A stretch of 64,000 bases of DNA, taken from contig JAFSOA010000005.1 in NCBI GenBank assembly GCA_017447265.1, forward strand, positions 1 to 64,000, read 5' to 3'. Source of the stretch: Bacteroidales bacterium (GTDB taxonomy: Bacteria > Bacteroidota > Bacteroidia > Bacteroidales > UBA932). The notes beneath the pieces were generated by a model, which worked only from the letters and a program-made list of their open reading frames with translations, made no database searches and was not told where the DNA came from. Positions 42,636-51,637 of this stretch are shown here, one piece after another; within the stretch, counting starts at the first letter, position 1; every line of letters begins with the position of its first letter. Both the position numbers and the translations under genes were made by a program.

Positions 42636-44992
42636 GCATCAAGAGATATCTGCTTGCACTCTTCCTTCTTTGCTTGCCATGGGCGGCCGCGCATGCGCAG
42701 GACAATGTGCGGCTGTATGAGTCGGCACAGGAAGCGTACGAGCTGGGTTTGTTTGAGAAAGCCGACACCCTCCTCACGAACTCGGTGAACCGTTTCCGCG
42801 GAGAGGACCGGATCGGTGTGTACAGGCTGCTTGCGCTGTGCAACCTGAATATGGACAAGCCCGAAGTGGCGGAGGCCTGGGTCTCCAGGCTGCTGGCCGT
42901 CGACCCGTATTACAGCGTGTACAATGATGTGCCGCGCTTTACCGAACTGGTCAACCGGCTCAAAGCCGGCAAGACAGCCACAATTACCACCGCTTCCCAA
43001 CAGGCCGAGTCCATTGAAGAAGCGCCGGTCCCTGTGACGCTGATTACGGAAGACATGCTGCAGCGCATCGGTGCCAGGACCCTGAAGGATGCCCTGATAG
43101 CGTATGTGCCCGGTATGACGGACATTGCCTGCAATGAGGAAATGAATGTGGCTATGCGCGGCATCTATTCGTCAGGGCAGGAGAAGATCCTCATCATGTT
43201 GGACGGGCACCGCCTGAACAGTTATTCCACCAATACGGCCAGCCCCGATTTCTCCATCAGCCTCGACAAGGTCAAACAGATCGAGGTGCTGCGGGGCCCG
43301 GCTTCCTCCCTGTACGGCGGCGTCGCTTTGACAGGCGTGGTCAACATCATCACCAAGGAGGGGTCGGATGTGGACGGTTTCATGGTCAAGGGAGGTGTCG
43401 GCAACTATGGACAGCTTCGCGGAGACCTGCTCTTCGGCAAACGCTATCTTGCCCTGGACGTCCTGAGCTGGGCCAGCATCTATCGGGCTGACGGCCAGAA
43501 GGTGCATTATGGCGCCAACTGGGATGAGCAGCCCTATGCGGTCATGCCCATCGAAGGTGACATGATCATCGGCGGATACAACAAGACCCCGTCCTATGAC
43601 CTCGGCTTGTCGTTGAAGTGGAATAAATTGCACATGCTTTACAACCGCCGTTTTGCCAAGACGGTGGCGCCTCTGTCGCTCAGTTATTTCTTTACGCCCT
43701 ACGAGTACGACCAGTACAGGAAACTCAACGGCTATGGCCCCGGCTATGCGATCTCTTCGCAGCATGCCGAGCTGGGATATGCGGACAGCCGCGGGAATTT
43801 TGCCTGGCAGGTTTCCGCCAATTTCGATTCCCAGGATCAGCAGCGTTACCAGGTTGACGGTGACATCCCTGAAAGCGGGACCGGCGGAAACGACTTGTAT
43901 CCCAATGGCGCTGACAGTGTCCTGATCAAGCTCTATGATAAAGTGTTCCAGAGCGTAAAATGGAGTGAATACACCTACGGCGTATCGGCACAGGGCAGTT
44001 ACAACTATTCGTTCGGCAAGTCGCAGTCCGGCGTCGTCATGGTCGGCGGACAGGCCAACCGATTCAACCTGGCTGATGCCGCCTATCTGGAAGGCATCGA
44101 CTACGATCTCATCCTGAAGACCTACAACGATGTCAAAGTCTTGAACACCGGCAAGGAGACCAGCGCCGACGCCTATGTACAGGTCAAGCATTCCTTTGGC
44201 TACGGGCTTGTCCTGAATGCCGGTCTGCGCTATGACTTCAAGTTGCGGTCGAGCGGCAAGAAGCTGCACGTGCTTTCGCCCCGTATCGCCCTCATCTACT
44301 CCCATCCCAGGTGGAGCGCCAAGCTGAGCTATTCCAAGGCCTTCGTGGACGCACCGTATTTTTATCGCAACAATACCCTGGACATCAACTTCGGCGATGA
44401 CAACCTCTTCCCCGAGTACCTGAACTCCTGGCAGCTGTCTTTCTATAGCGACGGCAAGTTGGTTCCCAGGCTGAAAATGGAGGTGAACGGATTTATCAAC
44501 AAGGCTGACAACTTCATCATCCAGAGCGAGTTGGGTAATACGAACGCCGGTAGCCTTACCAATGCCGGCGTGGAGATGGCCGCCAGCTATGCCATCTCCC
44601 GGTTCAGGGTCGACGGAAACTTTACCTGGCAGCGGGTGCTGGCTTCCCAGAACTTCAGTATCTTTGACCACAGTATCTATAACATCCCGGATTTCCAGGC
44701 CAACCTGGCGGCTTCCTATGAGATCGTCCGTGGTCTGAAGGTCAATGCACATGCCAATTTCCTTTCGAAGCAGAAATCGCTCTATGCCCTGCCTTTCGCG
44801 CCCGAGGTGGTCATCGACATCCCTTCCCGCGTCATCGTCGACCTGGGTGCCAGCTACGCCATCTGGAAAGTGGAGTTCGGGTTGAATGTATATAACATTG
44901 CCAACACGCCCTATCTGCAGGGAGGTTCCAGTGTCGCACCGATGCGGCAGGCGGGCCGATGGCTGTTGGGACATGTGAGTTTCAAATTTTAA
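42632..44992 (+). CDS. TonB-dependent receptor with TPR-like N-terminal domain
   Basis: 786 residues. Signal peptide (1-22, AHAQ). A helical region of about 90 residues (LYESAQEAYELGLFEKADTLLTNSVNRF ... VYRLLALCNLNMDKPEVAEAWVSRLLAVDP) looks like TPR units and stands where a CarboxypepD_reg domain is usual. The plug follows (APVPVTLITEDMLQRIGARTLKDAL, VAMRGIYSSGQEKILIMLDGHRL, IEVLRGPASSLYGGVALTGVVNIITK), then a barrel ending LLGHVSFKF. There is no SusD partner. It sits between the kinase pair and the NRPS-like gene, so it may import, or sense and signal for, the product of that enzyme. Confidence 0.92.
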   Translation: MSIKRYLLALFLLCLPWAAAHAQDNVRLYESAQEAYELGLFEKADTLLTNSVNRFRGEDRIGVYRLLALCNLNMDKPEVAEAWVSRLLAVDPYYSVYNDVPRFTELVNRLKAGKTATITTASQQAESIEEAPVPVTLITEDMLQRIGARTLKDALIAYVPGMTDIACNEEMNVAMRGIYSSGQEKILIMLDGHRLNSYSTNTASPDFSISLDKVKQIEVLRGPASSLYGGVALTGVVNIITKEGSDVDGFMVKGGVGNYGQLRGDLLFGKRYLALDVLSWASIYRADGQKVHYGANWDEQPYAVMPIEGDMIIGGYNKTPSYDLGLSLKWNKLHMLYNRRFAKTVAPLSLSYFFTPYEYDQYRKLNGYGPGYAISSQHAELGYADSRGNFAWQVSANFDSQDQQRYQVDGDIPESGTGGNDLYPNGADSVLIKLYDKVFQSVKWSEYTYGVSAQGSYNYSFGKSQSGVVMVGGQANRFNLADAAYLEGIDYDLILKTYNDVKVLNTGKETSADAYVQVKHSFGYGLVLNAGLRYDFKLRSSGKKLHVLSPRIALIYSHPRWSAKLSYSKAFVDAPYFYRNNTLDINFGDDNLFPEYLNSWQLSFYSDGKLVPRLKMEVNGFINKADNFIIQSELGNTNAGSLTNAGVEMAASYAISRFRVDGNFTWQRVLASQNFSIFDHSIYNIPDFQANLAASYEIVRGLKVNAHANFLSKQKSLYALPFAPEVVIDIPSRVIVDLGASYAIWKVEFGLNVYNIANTPYLQGGSSVAPMRQAGRWLLGHVSFKF

Positions 44993-45005
44993 TCAGTAAC
45001 GCAGA

Positions 45006-47444
45006 ATGGACTTGTATTGGGAGAAACTTGCCGGACAACTGACGGCAATCATTGAAGAAAAAAAGGACAAGGTTGCCTATGTCATGGGTGACAAAGAAGT
45101 CACATACGCCCAGATGGATGAAATGGCCTGCCATATCGCATCGGGAGTGGCCCGGATAGTGGAAGGCAAGGATGCCGATCCCGCGGTTCCCGTCCGTATC
45201 GGCATCTGCCTGGGAAGACACGAGCATGTCGTGCCGTGCATCCTGGCAGCTGTCAAGCTGGGTTGTTCCTATGTCCCCATTGATGTGGAGACGCCCCGTG
45301 AGCGCCGGGATTTTATCTGCAAAGACGCCGGTTTGAGCGTACTGATCACCGCCGAGAATTTCAACAGCCTGGCAGCAAGCCCGCTCGTGGATCCCCTGCC
45401 GGTGCTGAGCCGTGGCGTTTCCGAGGCCTATATGATCTATACCTCGGGTACGACCGGCCAGCCCAAGGGCGTTTCGCAGCCCTACCGGACGCTGTACAGT
45501 TATATGCAGACGGTCTGCCTGCCGGACAATTTCAACATCAGCGACAAATCCGTCATCCTCCATTTCGCCAGCATCAGTTTCGACGTGTCTGTCCTGGAGA
45601 TTTTTGCCGCGCTCTTTTATGGCGGCACACTGGTTATCGCGCAGCAGGAGGATAAGCATAATCCCCTGCTGGTCTATAAGCTGATGAAGGAGAAAGGGAT
45701 CACCTACACCTTCATGCCACCGTCTCTCCTGGCGGTCTTCCCCGATTATGATTTCCCCGCCATGGACACGCTGTCCGCCGGCGGCGAAGCCATTCCGCAC
45801 AGCCTGACCAGCAAGATTGCCGGAAAATATCCCTATCGTTTCGTGAACGGATACGGACCGACGGAAAGCATCGTGACCACCACGCATGAGATAGAAGGAC
45901 CGGATGACTGGCGGAACATCGGCAAGCCGGTTCCGGGCGTCGTATGCTATGTGGCCGACGAAAACGGGAAGCTCGTCGCTCCGGGCGAGCAGGGCGAACT
46001 GTTGATCGGGGGCATGCAGCTGACCAACGGCTATTGGAACCGTCCAGAACTCAATGCCCGGATGTTCTTTGCCAACCCGTATGAAAAAGAACACGACGGG
46101 ATCGATGTGTCCCGGCTCTATCACAGCGGCGACCTGGTGACGCTCAATGAGGACGGCAGCTTCAACTATATCGGCCGGAGGGATTCCCAGATCAAGCTCC
46201 ACGGCTACCGTATCGAGTTGGGCGAAATCTGTACGCTGATCGAACAGCAGGAAGGTGTGCTGAGAGCCTTTGTCCGTCTGGAAGAGATTGGAAACGAGAA
46301 ATACATCGTGGCGTATGTACGGACCGCCGAAGGCGTCGACAACCTGAACGAGATCCGGCAGAAAGTATCCAAACTGCTGCCTGCATACATGTTGCCGACC
46401 TTCTGGAACCAGGTCGAAGACTTCAAGCTGAACATCAACGGCAAGATTGACCAGTCCACGCTCGTCAACAAGGCAGTGGACCCGGTCACCACCAACGATA
46501 CGCCCGTCACGCCCCAGGAGGAACTGCTGATGCAGGCAACCGCCAAGCTGCTCGGCCTGCCGAGCGTCAATGTTAATGCGGACCTGTTCAATGATGTCGG
46601 CATTACCTCCCTGCATATCCTGCAACTGATCGTCCAAATGGGTATGTCTGGCATTCATTTGAATGTGAATGACTTCTATTCGTTGCGTACCATCCGCAAG
46701 ATCATGGCTGCCGAGAAACATCCCAATGCCTTCTGGTATGGCGACTCGGGCGACGACCCCACAAAGCCGGTCCTGATCGTCATCAGCGGCATGACCAGTT
46801 TCTCGTTCATCTTCGGGGAATGGGCCGAACGGGTTTCCAAGAAATTCGCCATCTTCGCCATTGAATCTTATCATGCTGTCATGGAAGACAGGCTGACCGA
46901 CCTGGACTCGCTGGTAGATATCTATCTGGAGTATGTCAAGGATGTGGTCAATACCCGCCATATCGCGGCCATCGTCGGCTTCTGCGTGGGAGGCGAGCAG
47001 GGCCTTGTGATGGCCAGGAAACTTTACAACGATTCCGATTACAAACCCCGCGTCGTGGTGCTCGACGGAGAACTGGACCGGGACATGAGCCTGCAGCGGC
47101 TTACGATCAATTCCTATTTCTTCCCCTTCTTCAGCGATGAGCGCAACAGGCGCCGTGCCGAGCTGGATATCTATCTGATGGAAACCATGCCGGTAGAAAC
47201 CTACAACGGCCCGGTTTCGGCCCTCATCGCCGAGTCCTATACGGGCCTCAGCCCGGTTTCCGGAACGGAGAAAGAACCCGAAGTGATCCGGCGCGAACTG
47301 GCGGAGCACAATACCAGTGAAAGCCGTTGGAAATACCGCTACCCCGACTGCGAGGTGATTTATATTCCCGGAAACCACAATCAGTACCTGGTTACCAAAG
47401 AAAGCCTGGATCCCATCGTAGAGTACTGTCTCAACAATCTCTGA
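45006..47444 (+). CDS. Single-module NRPS-like enzyme (A-T-TE)
   Basis: 812 residues. Adenylation domain (1-490): YTSGTTGQPKG, SFDVSVLEIF with the Asp that usually binds an amino group, GYGPTES, YHSGDLV, GRRDSQIKLHGYRIELGEI and the Lys in NINGKID. Carrier domain (505-580) with Ser535 in DVGITSLHIL as the phosphopantetheine site. Thioesterase (590-812): GFCVGGEQ puts Cys660 where GxSxG normally has Ser, with VVLDGELD (Asp) and PGNHNQYLV (His). No condensation domain, so it should activate one substrate and release, hydrolyse or self-condense it. It lies 13 bases after the TonB receptor and ends the operon. No phosphopantetheinyl transferase is visible here. Confidence 0.9.
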   Translation: MDLYWEKLAGQLTAIIEEKKDKVAYVMGDKEVTYAQMDEMACHIASGVARIVEGKDADPAVPVRIGICLGRHEHVVPCILAAVKLGCSYVPIDVETPRERRDFICKDAGLSVLITAENFNSLAASPLVDPLPVLSRGVSEAYMIYTSGTTGQPKGVSQPYRTLYSYMQTVCLPDNFNISDKSVILHFASISFDVSVLEIFAALFYGGTLVIAQQEDKHNPLLVYKLMKEKGITYTFMPPSLLAVFPDYDFPAMDTLSAGGEAIPHSLTSKIAGKYPYRFVNGYGPTESIVTTTHEIEGPDDWRNIGKPVPGVVCYVADENGKLVAPGEQGELLIGGMQLTNGYWNRPELNARMFFANPYEKEHDGIDVSRLYHSGDLVTLNEDGSFNYIGRRDSQIKLHGYRIELGEICTLIEQQEGVLRAFVRLEEIGNEKYIVAYVRTAEGVDNLNEIRQKVSKLLPAYMLPTFWNQVEDFKLNINGKIDQSTLVNKAVDPVTTNDTPVTPQEELLMQATAKLLGLPSVNVNADLFNDVGITSLHILQLIVQMGMSGIHLNVNDFYSLRTIRKIMAAEKHPNAFWYGDSGDDPTKPVLIVISGMTSFSFIFGEWAERVSKKFAIFAIESYHAVMEDRLTDLDSLVDIYLEYVKDVVNTRHIAAIVGFCVGGEQGLVMARKLYNDSDYKPRVVVLDGELDRDMSLQRLTINSYFFPFFSDERNRRRAELDIYLMETMPVETYNGPVSALIAESYTGLSPVSGTEKEPEVIRRELAEHNTSESRWKYRYPDCEVIYIPGNHNQYLVTKESLDPIVEYCLNNL

Positions 47445-47473
47445 TTGGCTTTCCGACGTTGATATTTTGCTTT

Positions 47474-47510
47474 TTCGCGGATGAATTTCCGCGAAGATGC
47501 ACTATATTTG
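47474..47510 (+). promoter_or_regulatory. Hairpin and -7 box ahead of the HhH gene
   Basis: TTCGCGGA (47474-47481) pairs with TCCGCGAA (47488-47495); it may end the NRPS operon or be an operator. A -7 box TATATTTG (47503-47510) follows, 21 bases before ATG 47532. Confidence 0.5.
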
Positions 47511-47531
47511 GCATCGTTAACCGAAGGAGCT

Positions 47532-48431
47532 ATGAAGGAGGGGAAGAAGCAGTCGAAGGGCGTGGCGTCAGGCATGGTGGCGTTGGTATTTCTGGTCCTG
47601 GGATTTCAACTGGCCGTTTTCGTCATAAAAGTTGTCGAACGGCCGGAAAGACGGGTCGAGCCCGGCAAGACCGCCACCACAGACGCTGCTGTTACAACAG
47701 TTATTACTGATACTACGGTAGCGAGCGAAGCCGCGGGTGGTGTTCGTCGAAGCGACCTTTTTTCGGGAGCGAGACGAACACCAGAGCGGCGAAGCGAGCG
47801 GAACGTTCAACCCGGGCGGCGCAGCGAACGAAGCTATGAGTCGTTTCCCTTCGACCCCAATACCGTCAGCCTGGCCGACCTCCAGCGCCTGGGCCTGACC
47901 CTCCGCCAGGCAGAAACCATCGACCACTACCGCAGCAAAGGCGGCCGCTTCCGCACCAAAGACGACTTCCGGAAAATGTACGTCGTCACCGACAGCCTCT
48001 TCGCCCGGCTCGAACCCTTCATCAAGATCCCCAAGGTCGAACTCAACGCCGCCGACAGCGCCGCCCTCGTCTCCCTCCGTGGCATAGGCCCGTATTACGC
48101 GCGCAAGATCCTCGACTACCGCGAAAGACTCGGCGGATTCCTCCATAAAGCCCAGCTGCTCGAAATCGAAGGCCTCGACGAAGAACGCCTCGCCGGCTTC
48201 GTCGACGACGTGGAGATCGACACCACCCGCTGCAGCCGCCTCGACCTCTGGCACACCACCGACAGCATCCTGGCCCGGCATCCCTACCTGGGCGAAAAAG
48301 GCGCCCGCAGCATCACCCGCTACAAGAAACTCTACGACACCACCCGCTGGACCCTCGCCGATCTCGAAAAAGAACATGCCCTGCCGAAAGAAAATATTGA
48401 AAAATTGAAAAAATATATCGAAATTCAATAA
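47532..48431 (+). CDS. ComEA-like helix-hairpin-helix protein
   Basis: 299 residues: an N-terminal membrane anchor (GMVALVFLVLGFQLAVFVIKVV), a low-complexity region (about 35-115) and then helix-hairpin-helix units: FDPNTVSLADLQRLGLTLRQAETIDHYRSKGGRF, VELNAADSAALVSLRGIGPYYARKILDYRERLGGF and ARHPYLGEKGARSITRYKKL. These bind DNA non-specifically; ComEA-like proteins act in DNA uptake, but many Bacteroidetes copies have no proven role. The Arg/Ser-rich linker (GVRRSDLFSGARRTPERRSERNVQPGRRSERS) is encoded by palindromic repeat-like DNA (47739-47782 and onward). Confidence 0.85.
   Translation: MKEGKKQSKGVASGMVALVFLVLGFQLAVFVIKVVERPERRVEPGKTATTDAAVTTVITDTTVASEAAGGVRRSDLFSGARRTPERRSERNVQPGRRSERSYESFPFDPNTVSLADLQRLGLTLRQAETIDHYRSKGGRFRTKDDFRKMYVVTDSLFARLEPFIKIPKVELNAADSAALVSLRGIGPYYARKILDYRERLGGFLHKAQLLEIEGLDEERLAGFVDDVEIDTTRCSRLDLWHTTDSILARHPYLGEKGARSITRYKKLYDTTRWTLADLEKEHALPKENIEKLKKYIEIQ
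47739..47782. repeat. Inverted repeat inside the HhH gene
   Basis: GGTGTTCGTC (47739-47748) and GACGAACACC (47773-47782) form a perfect 10-bp stem over a 24-base loop. Further GCGAGCGGAAC / GCAGCGAACGAAGC strings follow up to about 47835. It looks like a REP-type element that kept the frame open. Confidence 0.6.
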
Positions 48432-48438
48432 TTATTTT

Positions 48439-48502
48439 TATATTTGCAGAAAAAACGGAGAAACATTATCTTTGTAAGATAAGATGCCGGGTCAAGCCCG
48501 GC
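48439..48502 (+). promoter_or_regulatory. Two -7 boxes and a REP hairpin before the ABC exporter
   Basis: TATATTTGC (48439-48447) and TATCTTTG (48467-48474) are tandem promoter boxes. GCCGGG (48486-48491) pairs with CCCGGC (48497-48502), followed by GAGCGGGACG-type repeat sequence to about 48555; the leader to ATG 48574 is therefore long and structured. Confidence 0.5.
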
Positions 48503-48573
48503 ATGACGATAGCGAGCGGGACGAAAAACAGAGCCGCGTAGTGAACGATAAACGGCAATAATTTACATCATAT

Positions 48574-49473
48574 ATGTTAGAATGTAAGAACATAACGAAG
48601 ACCTTCGGGACATTCAAGGCCCTCGACGACGTGTCGGTGACCATTCCCGAAGGAAAAATCTTCGGCCTGCTGGGACCCAACGGCGCCGGCAAGACCACAT
48701 TGATCCGCATCATCAACCGGATCACCATCCCCACCGCGGGCGAAGTGATCCTGAACGGGAAACACGTCAGCGACGAAGATGTCCGTGCCATCGGCTATCT
48801 GCCCGAAGAACGCGGCCTCTTCAAGAAGATGAAAGTCGGCGAACAGTCGCTCTACCTGGCCCGCCTCAAAGGCATGAGCACCGCCGCCGCCACCGCCGAA
48901 CTGAAAAAATGGTTCATCCGCTTCGGCATCCAGAGCTGGTGGGACAAGAAAGTGGAAGAACTTTCCAAGGGCATGGCCCAGAAGGTACAGTTCATCACGA
49001 CCGTCCTGCATAAACCCCAGCTGCTGATCCTCGACGAACCCTTCTCCGGCTTCGACCCCGTCAACGCCCAGATGATCCGCGACGAGATCATCCGCATGCG
49101 CGACGAGGGCACTACGATTATCCTTTCGACCCACAATATGGAGTCCGTGGAAGAACTCTGCGACAACATCGCCCTCATCAACAAGTCGCATCTCGTGGTC
49201 ACCGGCGGCACCGACGCCATCCGCCGCGAGTATGGCACCAACCAGGTGGAAGTGCTCTACCGCAGCGGTGAAGCCATCCCGCAGGGAACATCCTATGTGA
49301 TCTTCTCCGACGAAGCACAGAAAGAGGGTCGCCGCGCCGTCCTCAATGTCGCGGCCGGCAGCAGTTCCCGCGACGTACTGGGCGAACTGATCCGCTTGGC
49401 GGACGTGTACTCGTACCGCGAGCTGATTCCGCGCATGAACGATATTTTCATCAAACTGGTAACCGGTAAATAG
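48574..49473 (+). CDS. ABC transporter ATP-binding protein, NatA-like
   Basis: 299 residues. Walker A GPNGAGKTTLIRI, Q-loop region YLPEERGLFKKM, ABC signature ELSKGMAQKVQF (LSKGM variant of LSGGQ), Walker B LLILDEPFSGFDP and H-loop STHNMES. The C-terminal DUF4162-like part (TDAIRREYGTNQVEVLYRSGE onward) is typical for Na+ or drug exporters of this class. Twelve bases separate it from the permease gene. Confidence 0.93.
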   Translation: MLECKNITKTFGTFKALDDVSVTIPEGKIFGLLGPNGAGKTTLIRIINRITIPTAGEVILNGKHVSDEDVRAIGYLPEERGLFKKMKVGEQSLYLARLKGMSTAAATAELKKWFIRFGIQSWWDKKVEELSKGMAQKVQFITTVLHKPQLLILDEPFSGFDPVNAQMIRDEIIRMRDEGTTIILSTHNMESVEELCDNIALINKSHLVVTGGTDAIRREYGTNQVEVLYRSGEAIPQGTSYVIFSDEAQKEGRRAVLNVAAGSSSRDVLGELIRLADVYSYRELIPRMNDIFIKLVTGK

Positions 49474-49485
49474 GAGGGAAGCGCT

Positions 49486-50868
49486 ATGAATTGGAAAAAA
49501 GTCGGCATTGTCATCAACCACGAATATGTGACCCGCGTCCGCAAGAAATCGTTCATCCTGACGACCTTGCTCACGCCGATCCTCATGGCCCTGCTCATCT
49601 GTGTCCCGGCCCTGATCATGGTCTTTTCCGGCCAGGAAGACCAGAAAGTAAAAGTGATCGACGAATCGGGCATTGTCGCCCCGTATTTCGAGAACAGCGA
49701 ACATACCACCTACGTCATGGGCGAACCCGGCGAAACTGTGGATGCGCTCAGGGACCGCTTCGACGAGCTGGACTACTATGCCATCGTCGGTATATCGCCG
49801 CTCAATGAACAAGGCGAAGTTTCGGTGATCTCCTATTCGAAGGAACCGCTCAACATGGATATCAAGAATACGGTCAACCGGACGGTCAACAAGGCCATCG
49901 AGACGCGGAAGCTCGCCCAGTACGACATCGTCAATCTCGACGAGATCCTGTCGGACGTCAAGACCGACATCAAGCTCAACTCCATGACGCTCACCAACGA
50001 CGGCGACGCCAAGGAAGACAGCGTGGAGGTTTATATGGTGCTTTCGTACCTGATGAGCTTCCTGATCTACATGTTCGTCTTCATGTTCGGCACGATGGTC
50101 ATGCGCAGCGTCATCGACGAAAAGAGCAGCCGTGTGGTTGAAGTCATCGTCTCGTCGGTCAAGAGCGTGGAACTGATGATGGGCAAGATCATCGGCGTGG
50201 CGCTGGTGGCCCTGACGCAGTTCTTCATCTGGATCGCCCTGACCCTGATCATCGTGACGGCCGTCCAGACCGTCGCCGGGCCCAAGCTCATGCAGAACAT
50301 GGGCGGCATGACCGAAATGGTCGCCATGACCAGCGAAGACGGCCGCATCGACTCGGCCGATATGGCCGCCATCGCCCAGCAGGCCGGCGCCGATTCGGAT
50401 GCCGGCGGAATGTTCAAGATCATCAACCAGATCCGCAGCCTCGACTGGGTGACCATCATCGGTAGCTTCCTGATCTACTTCCTGCTGGGCTACCTGCTTT
50501 ATGCCTCGATGTTCGCCGCCATCGGCGCGGCCGTCGACAACGAAGCCGACACCAGCCAGCTGCAGTTGCCGGTGACCATCCCGCTCATCATCGGCCTGTT
50601 CATCATGCTCCACACCTTCGAGCATCCGAGCAGCACCCTCTCGGTCTGGGCGTCCATCATCCCCTGGACCTCTCCGATGGTGATGCTCGCCCGCGTGCCT
50701 TTCGGCATCGTGCCGGCCTGGCAGCTGATCCTCTCGATCGCCCTGCTGGTGCTGACCTTCCTGGCCACGGCCTGGCTCTCCGCCAAGGTCTACAAGATCG
50801 GGATCCTGACCTACGGCAAGAAGTCCAGTTTCAAGGACCTGCTCAGATGGATGAAACTCAAAGACTGA
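49486..50868 (+). CDS. ABC-2 type permease, NatB-like
   Basis: 460 residues: an N-terminal helix (SFILTTLLTPILMALLICVPALIMVF), a large outside loop (about 60-180) and a C-terminal block of five to six helices beginning VYMVLSYLMSFLIYMFVFMFGTMVMRSVIDEKSSRVVEVIVSSVKS, the conserved ABC-2 motif. A Met/Gly/Ala-rich insertion (KLMQNMGGMTEMVAMTSEDGRIDSADMAAIAQQAGADSDAGGMFK) lies between helices. With the NatA-like ATPase it should form an exporter, possibly for Na+; the substrate is not determined by sequence. Confidence 0.92.
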   Translation: MNWKKVGIVINHEYVTRVRKKSFILTTLLTPILMALLICVPALIMVFSGQEDQKVKVIDESGIVAPYFENSEHTTYVMGEPGETVDALRDRFDELDYYAIVGISPLNEQGEVSVISYSKEPLNMDIKNTVNRTVNKAIETRKLAQYDIVNLDEILSDVKTDIKLNSMTLTNDGDAKEDSVEVYMVLSYLMSFLIYMFVFMFGTMVMRSVIDEKSSRVVEVIVSSVKSVELMMGKIIGVALVALTQFFIWIALTLIIVTAVQTVAGPKLMQNMGGMTEMVAMTSEDGRIDSADMAAIAQQAGADSDAGGMFKIINQIRSLDWVTIIGSFLIYFLLGYLLYASMFAAIGAAVDNEADTSQLQLPVTIPLIIGLFIMLHTFEHPSSTLSVWASIIPWTSPMVMLARVPFGIVPAWQLILSIALLVLTFLATAWLSAKVYKIGILTYGKKSSFKDLLRWMKLKD

Positions 50869-50875
50869 TCCGCAT

Positions 50876-51637
50876 ATGATGAAAAGATTATTGCTGCTGG
50901 CTGTTCTGCTGCTCGCCCTTCCCGGGGGAGCGGCGGCGCAGTTTACCTACCGCTGGACACCTGTCCCCATGGATTCCACCTGGGATTCGATGAAAGATCT
51001 CCGGGCCACGCAGACCATCGCGCGCTATGAAGCGCAGGTCGCCCCGCTGCAGGAGATTGTCGGCTACTCCGATGCGGAGTACGACAAGGGACGCCCCGAA
51101 GGCCCGCTCTCCAATTTCGCGGCCGACGTGGTCCGCGCCATTGCCGAGAAGAAAACCGGTGAGCACATGGACGTGAGCCTGATGAACATGGGCGGCATCC
51201 GCACCAGCCTGCCCCAGGGCGCCGTGCGGGTTTACGACATCTACTCGATCTTCCCCTTCGACAACTACCTGGTGACCTTCGACATCAAGGGCTCCGACCT
51301 GCGCCGCTTCCTCAACCAGATGATCGCGCGGCGGCGTGTTGAGGCGCTCAGCGGCGTGAAGATGGTCATTACGGCCAACAAGGCCGACACACTCCTCGTG
51401 TCCGGTGCGCCCATCGACGACAGCCGCATCTACAAGTTCGCCACCATCAACTTCCTGATGGACGGCGGCGACGGCGTGGTGCTCTCGGATGTGGCCATCA
51501 ACCTGAAAGATACGGGCATCTGGGTCCGCGATGCCATCGTTGAATACTTGAAAGACCAGACGGCCCGCGGCGAGAAAATCTCGCTGAGGACCGACGGACG
51601 GGTCGTTTATACGGATTGGGAGGAAAGAAGACGATGA
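50876..51637 (+). CDS. 5'-nucleotidase C-terminal (substrate-binding) domain protein
   Basis: 253 residues, exported (signal peptide to GGAAAQ). It contains only the C-terminal domain of UshA-type 5'-nucleotidases: GPLSNFAADVVRAIAEKKTG, VSLMNMGGIRTSLPQGAVRVYDIYSIFPFDNYLVTFDIKGSDLRRFLNQ and FLMDGGDGVVL. The metallophosphoesterase half is the next gene, whose start overlaps this stop by four bases (51634-51637). The enzyme is thus split in two, in inverted order, and should reassemble in the periplasm. It starts 7 bases after the permease gene. Confidence 0.9.
   Translation: MMKRLLLLAVLLLALPGGAAAQFTYRWTPVPMDSTWDSMKDLRATQTIARYEAQVAPLQEIVGYSDAEYDKGRPEGPLSNFAADVVRAIAEKKTGEHMDVSLMNMGGIRTSLPQGAVRVYDIYSIFPFDNYLVTFDIKGSDLRRFLNQMIARRRVEALSGVKMVITANKADTLLVSGAPIDDSRIYKFATINFLMDGGDGVVLSDVAINLKDTGIWVRDAIVEYLKDQTARGEKISLRTDGRVVYTDWEERRR

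Noticed and set aside
36303-47444. Polysaccharide utilisation locus
   Set aside because: A TonB receptor and propeller kinase are present, but there is no SusD-like protein, glycosidase or AraC output domain.
48577-50625. 682-codon antisense frame opposite the ABC exporter genes
   Set aside because: Asp/His/Val-rich mirror of the real genes; no domain.
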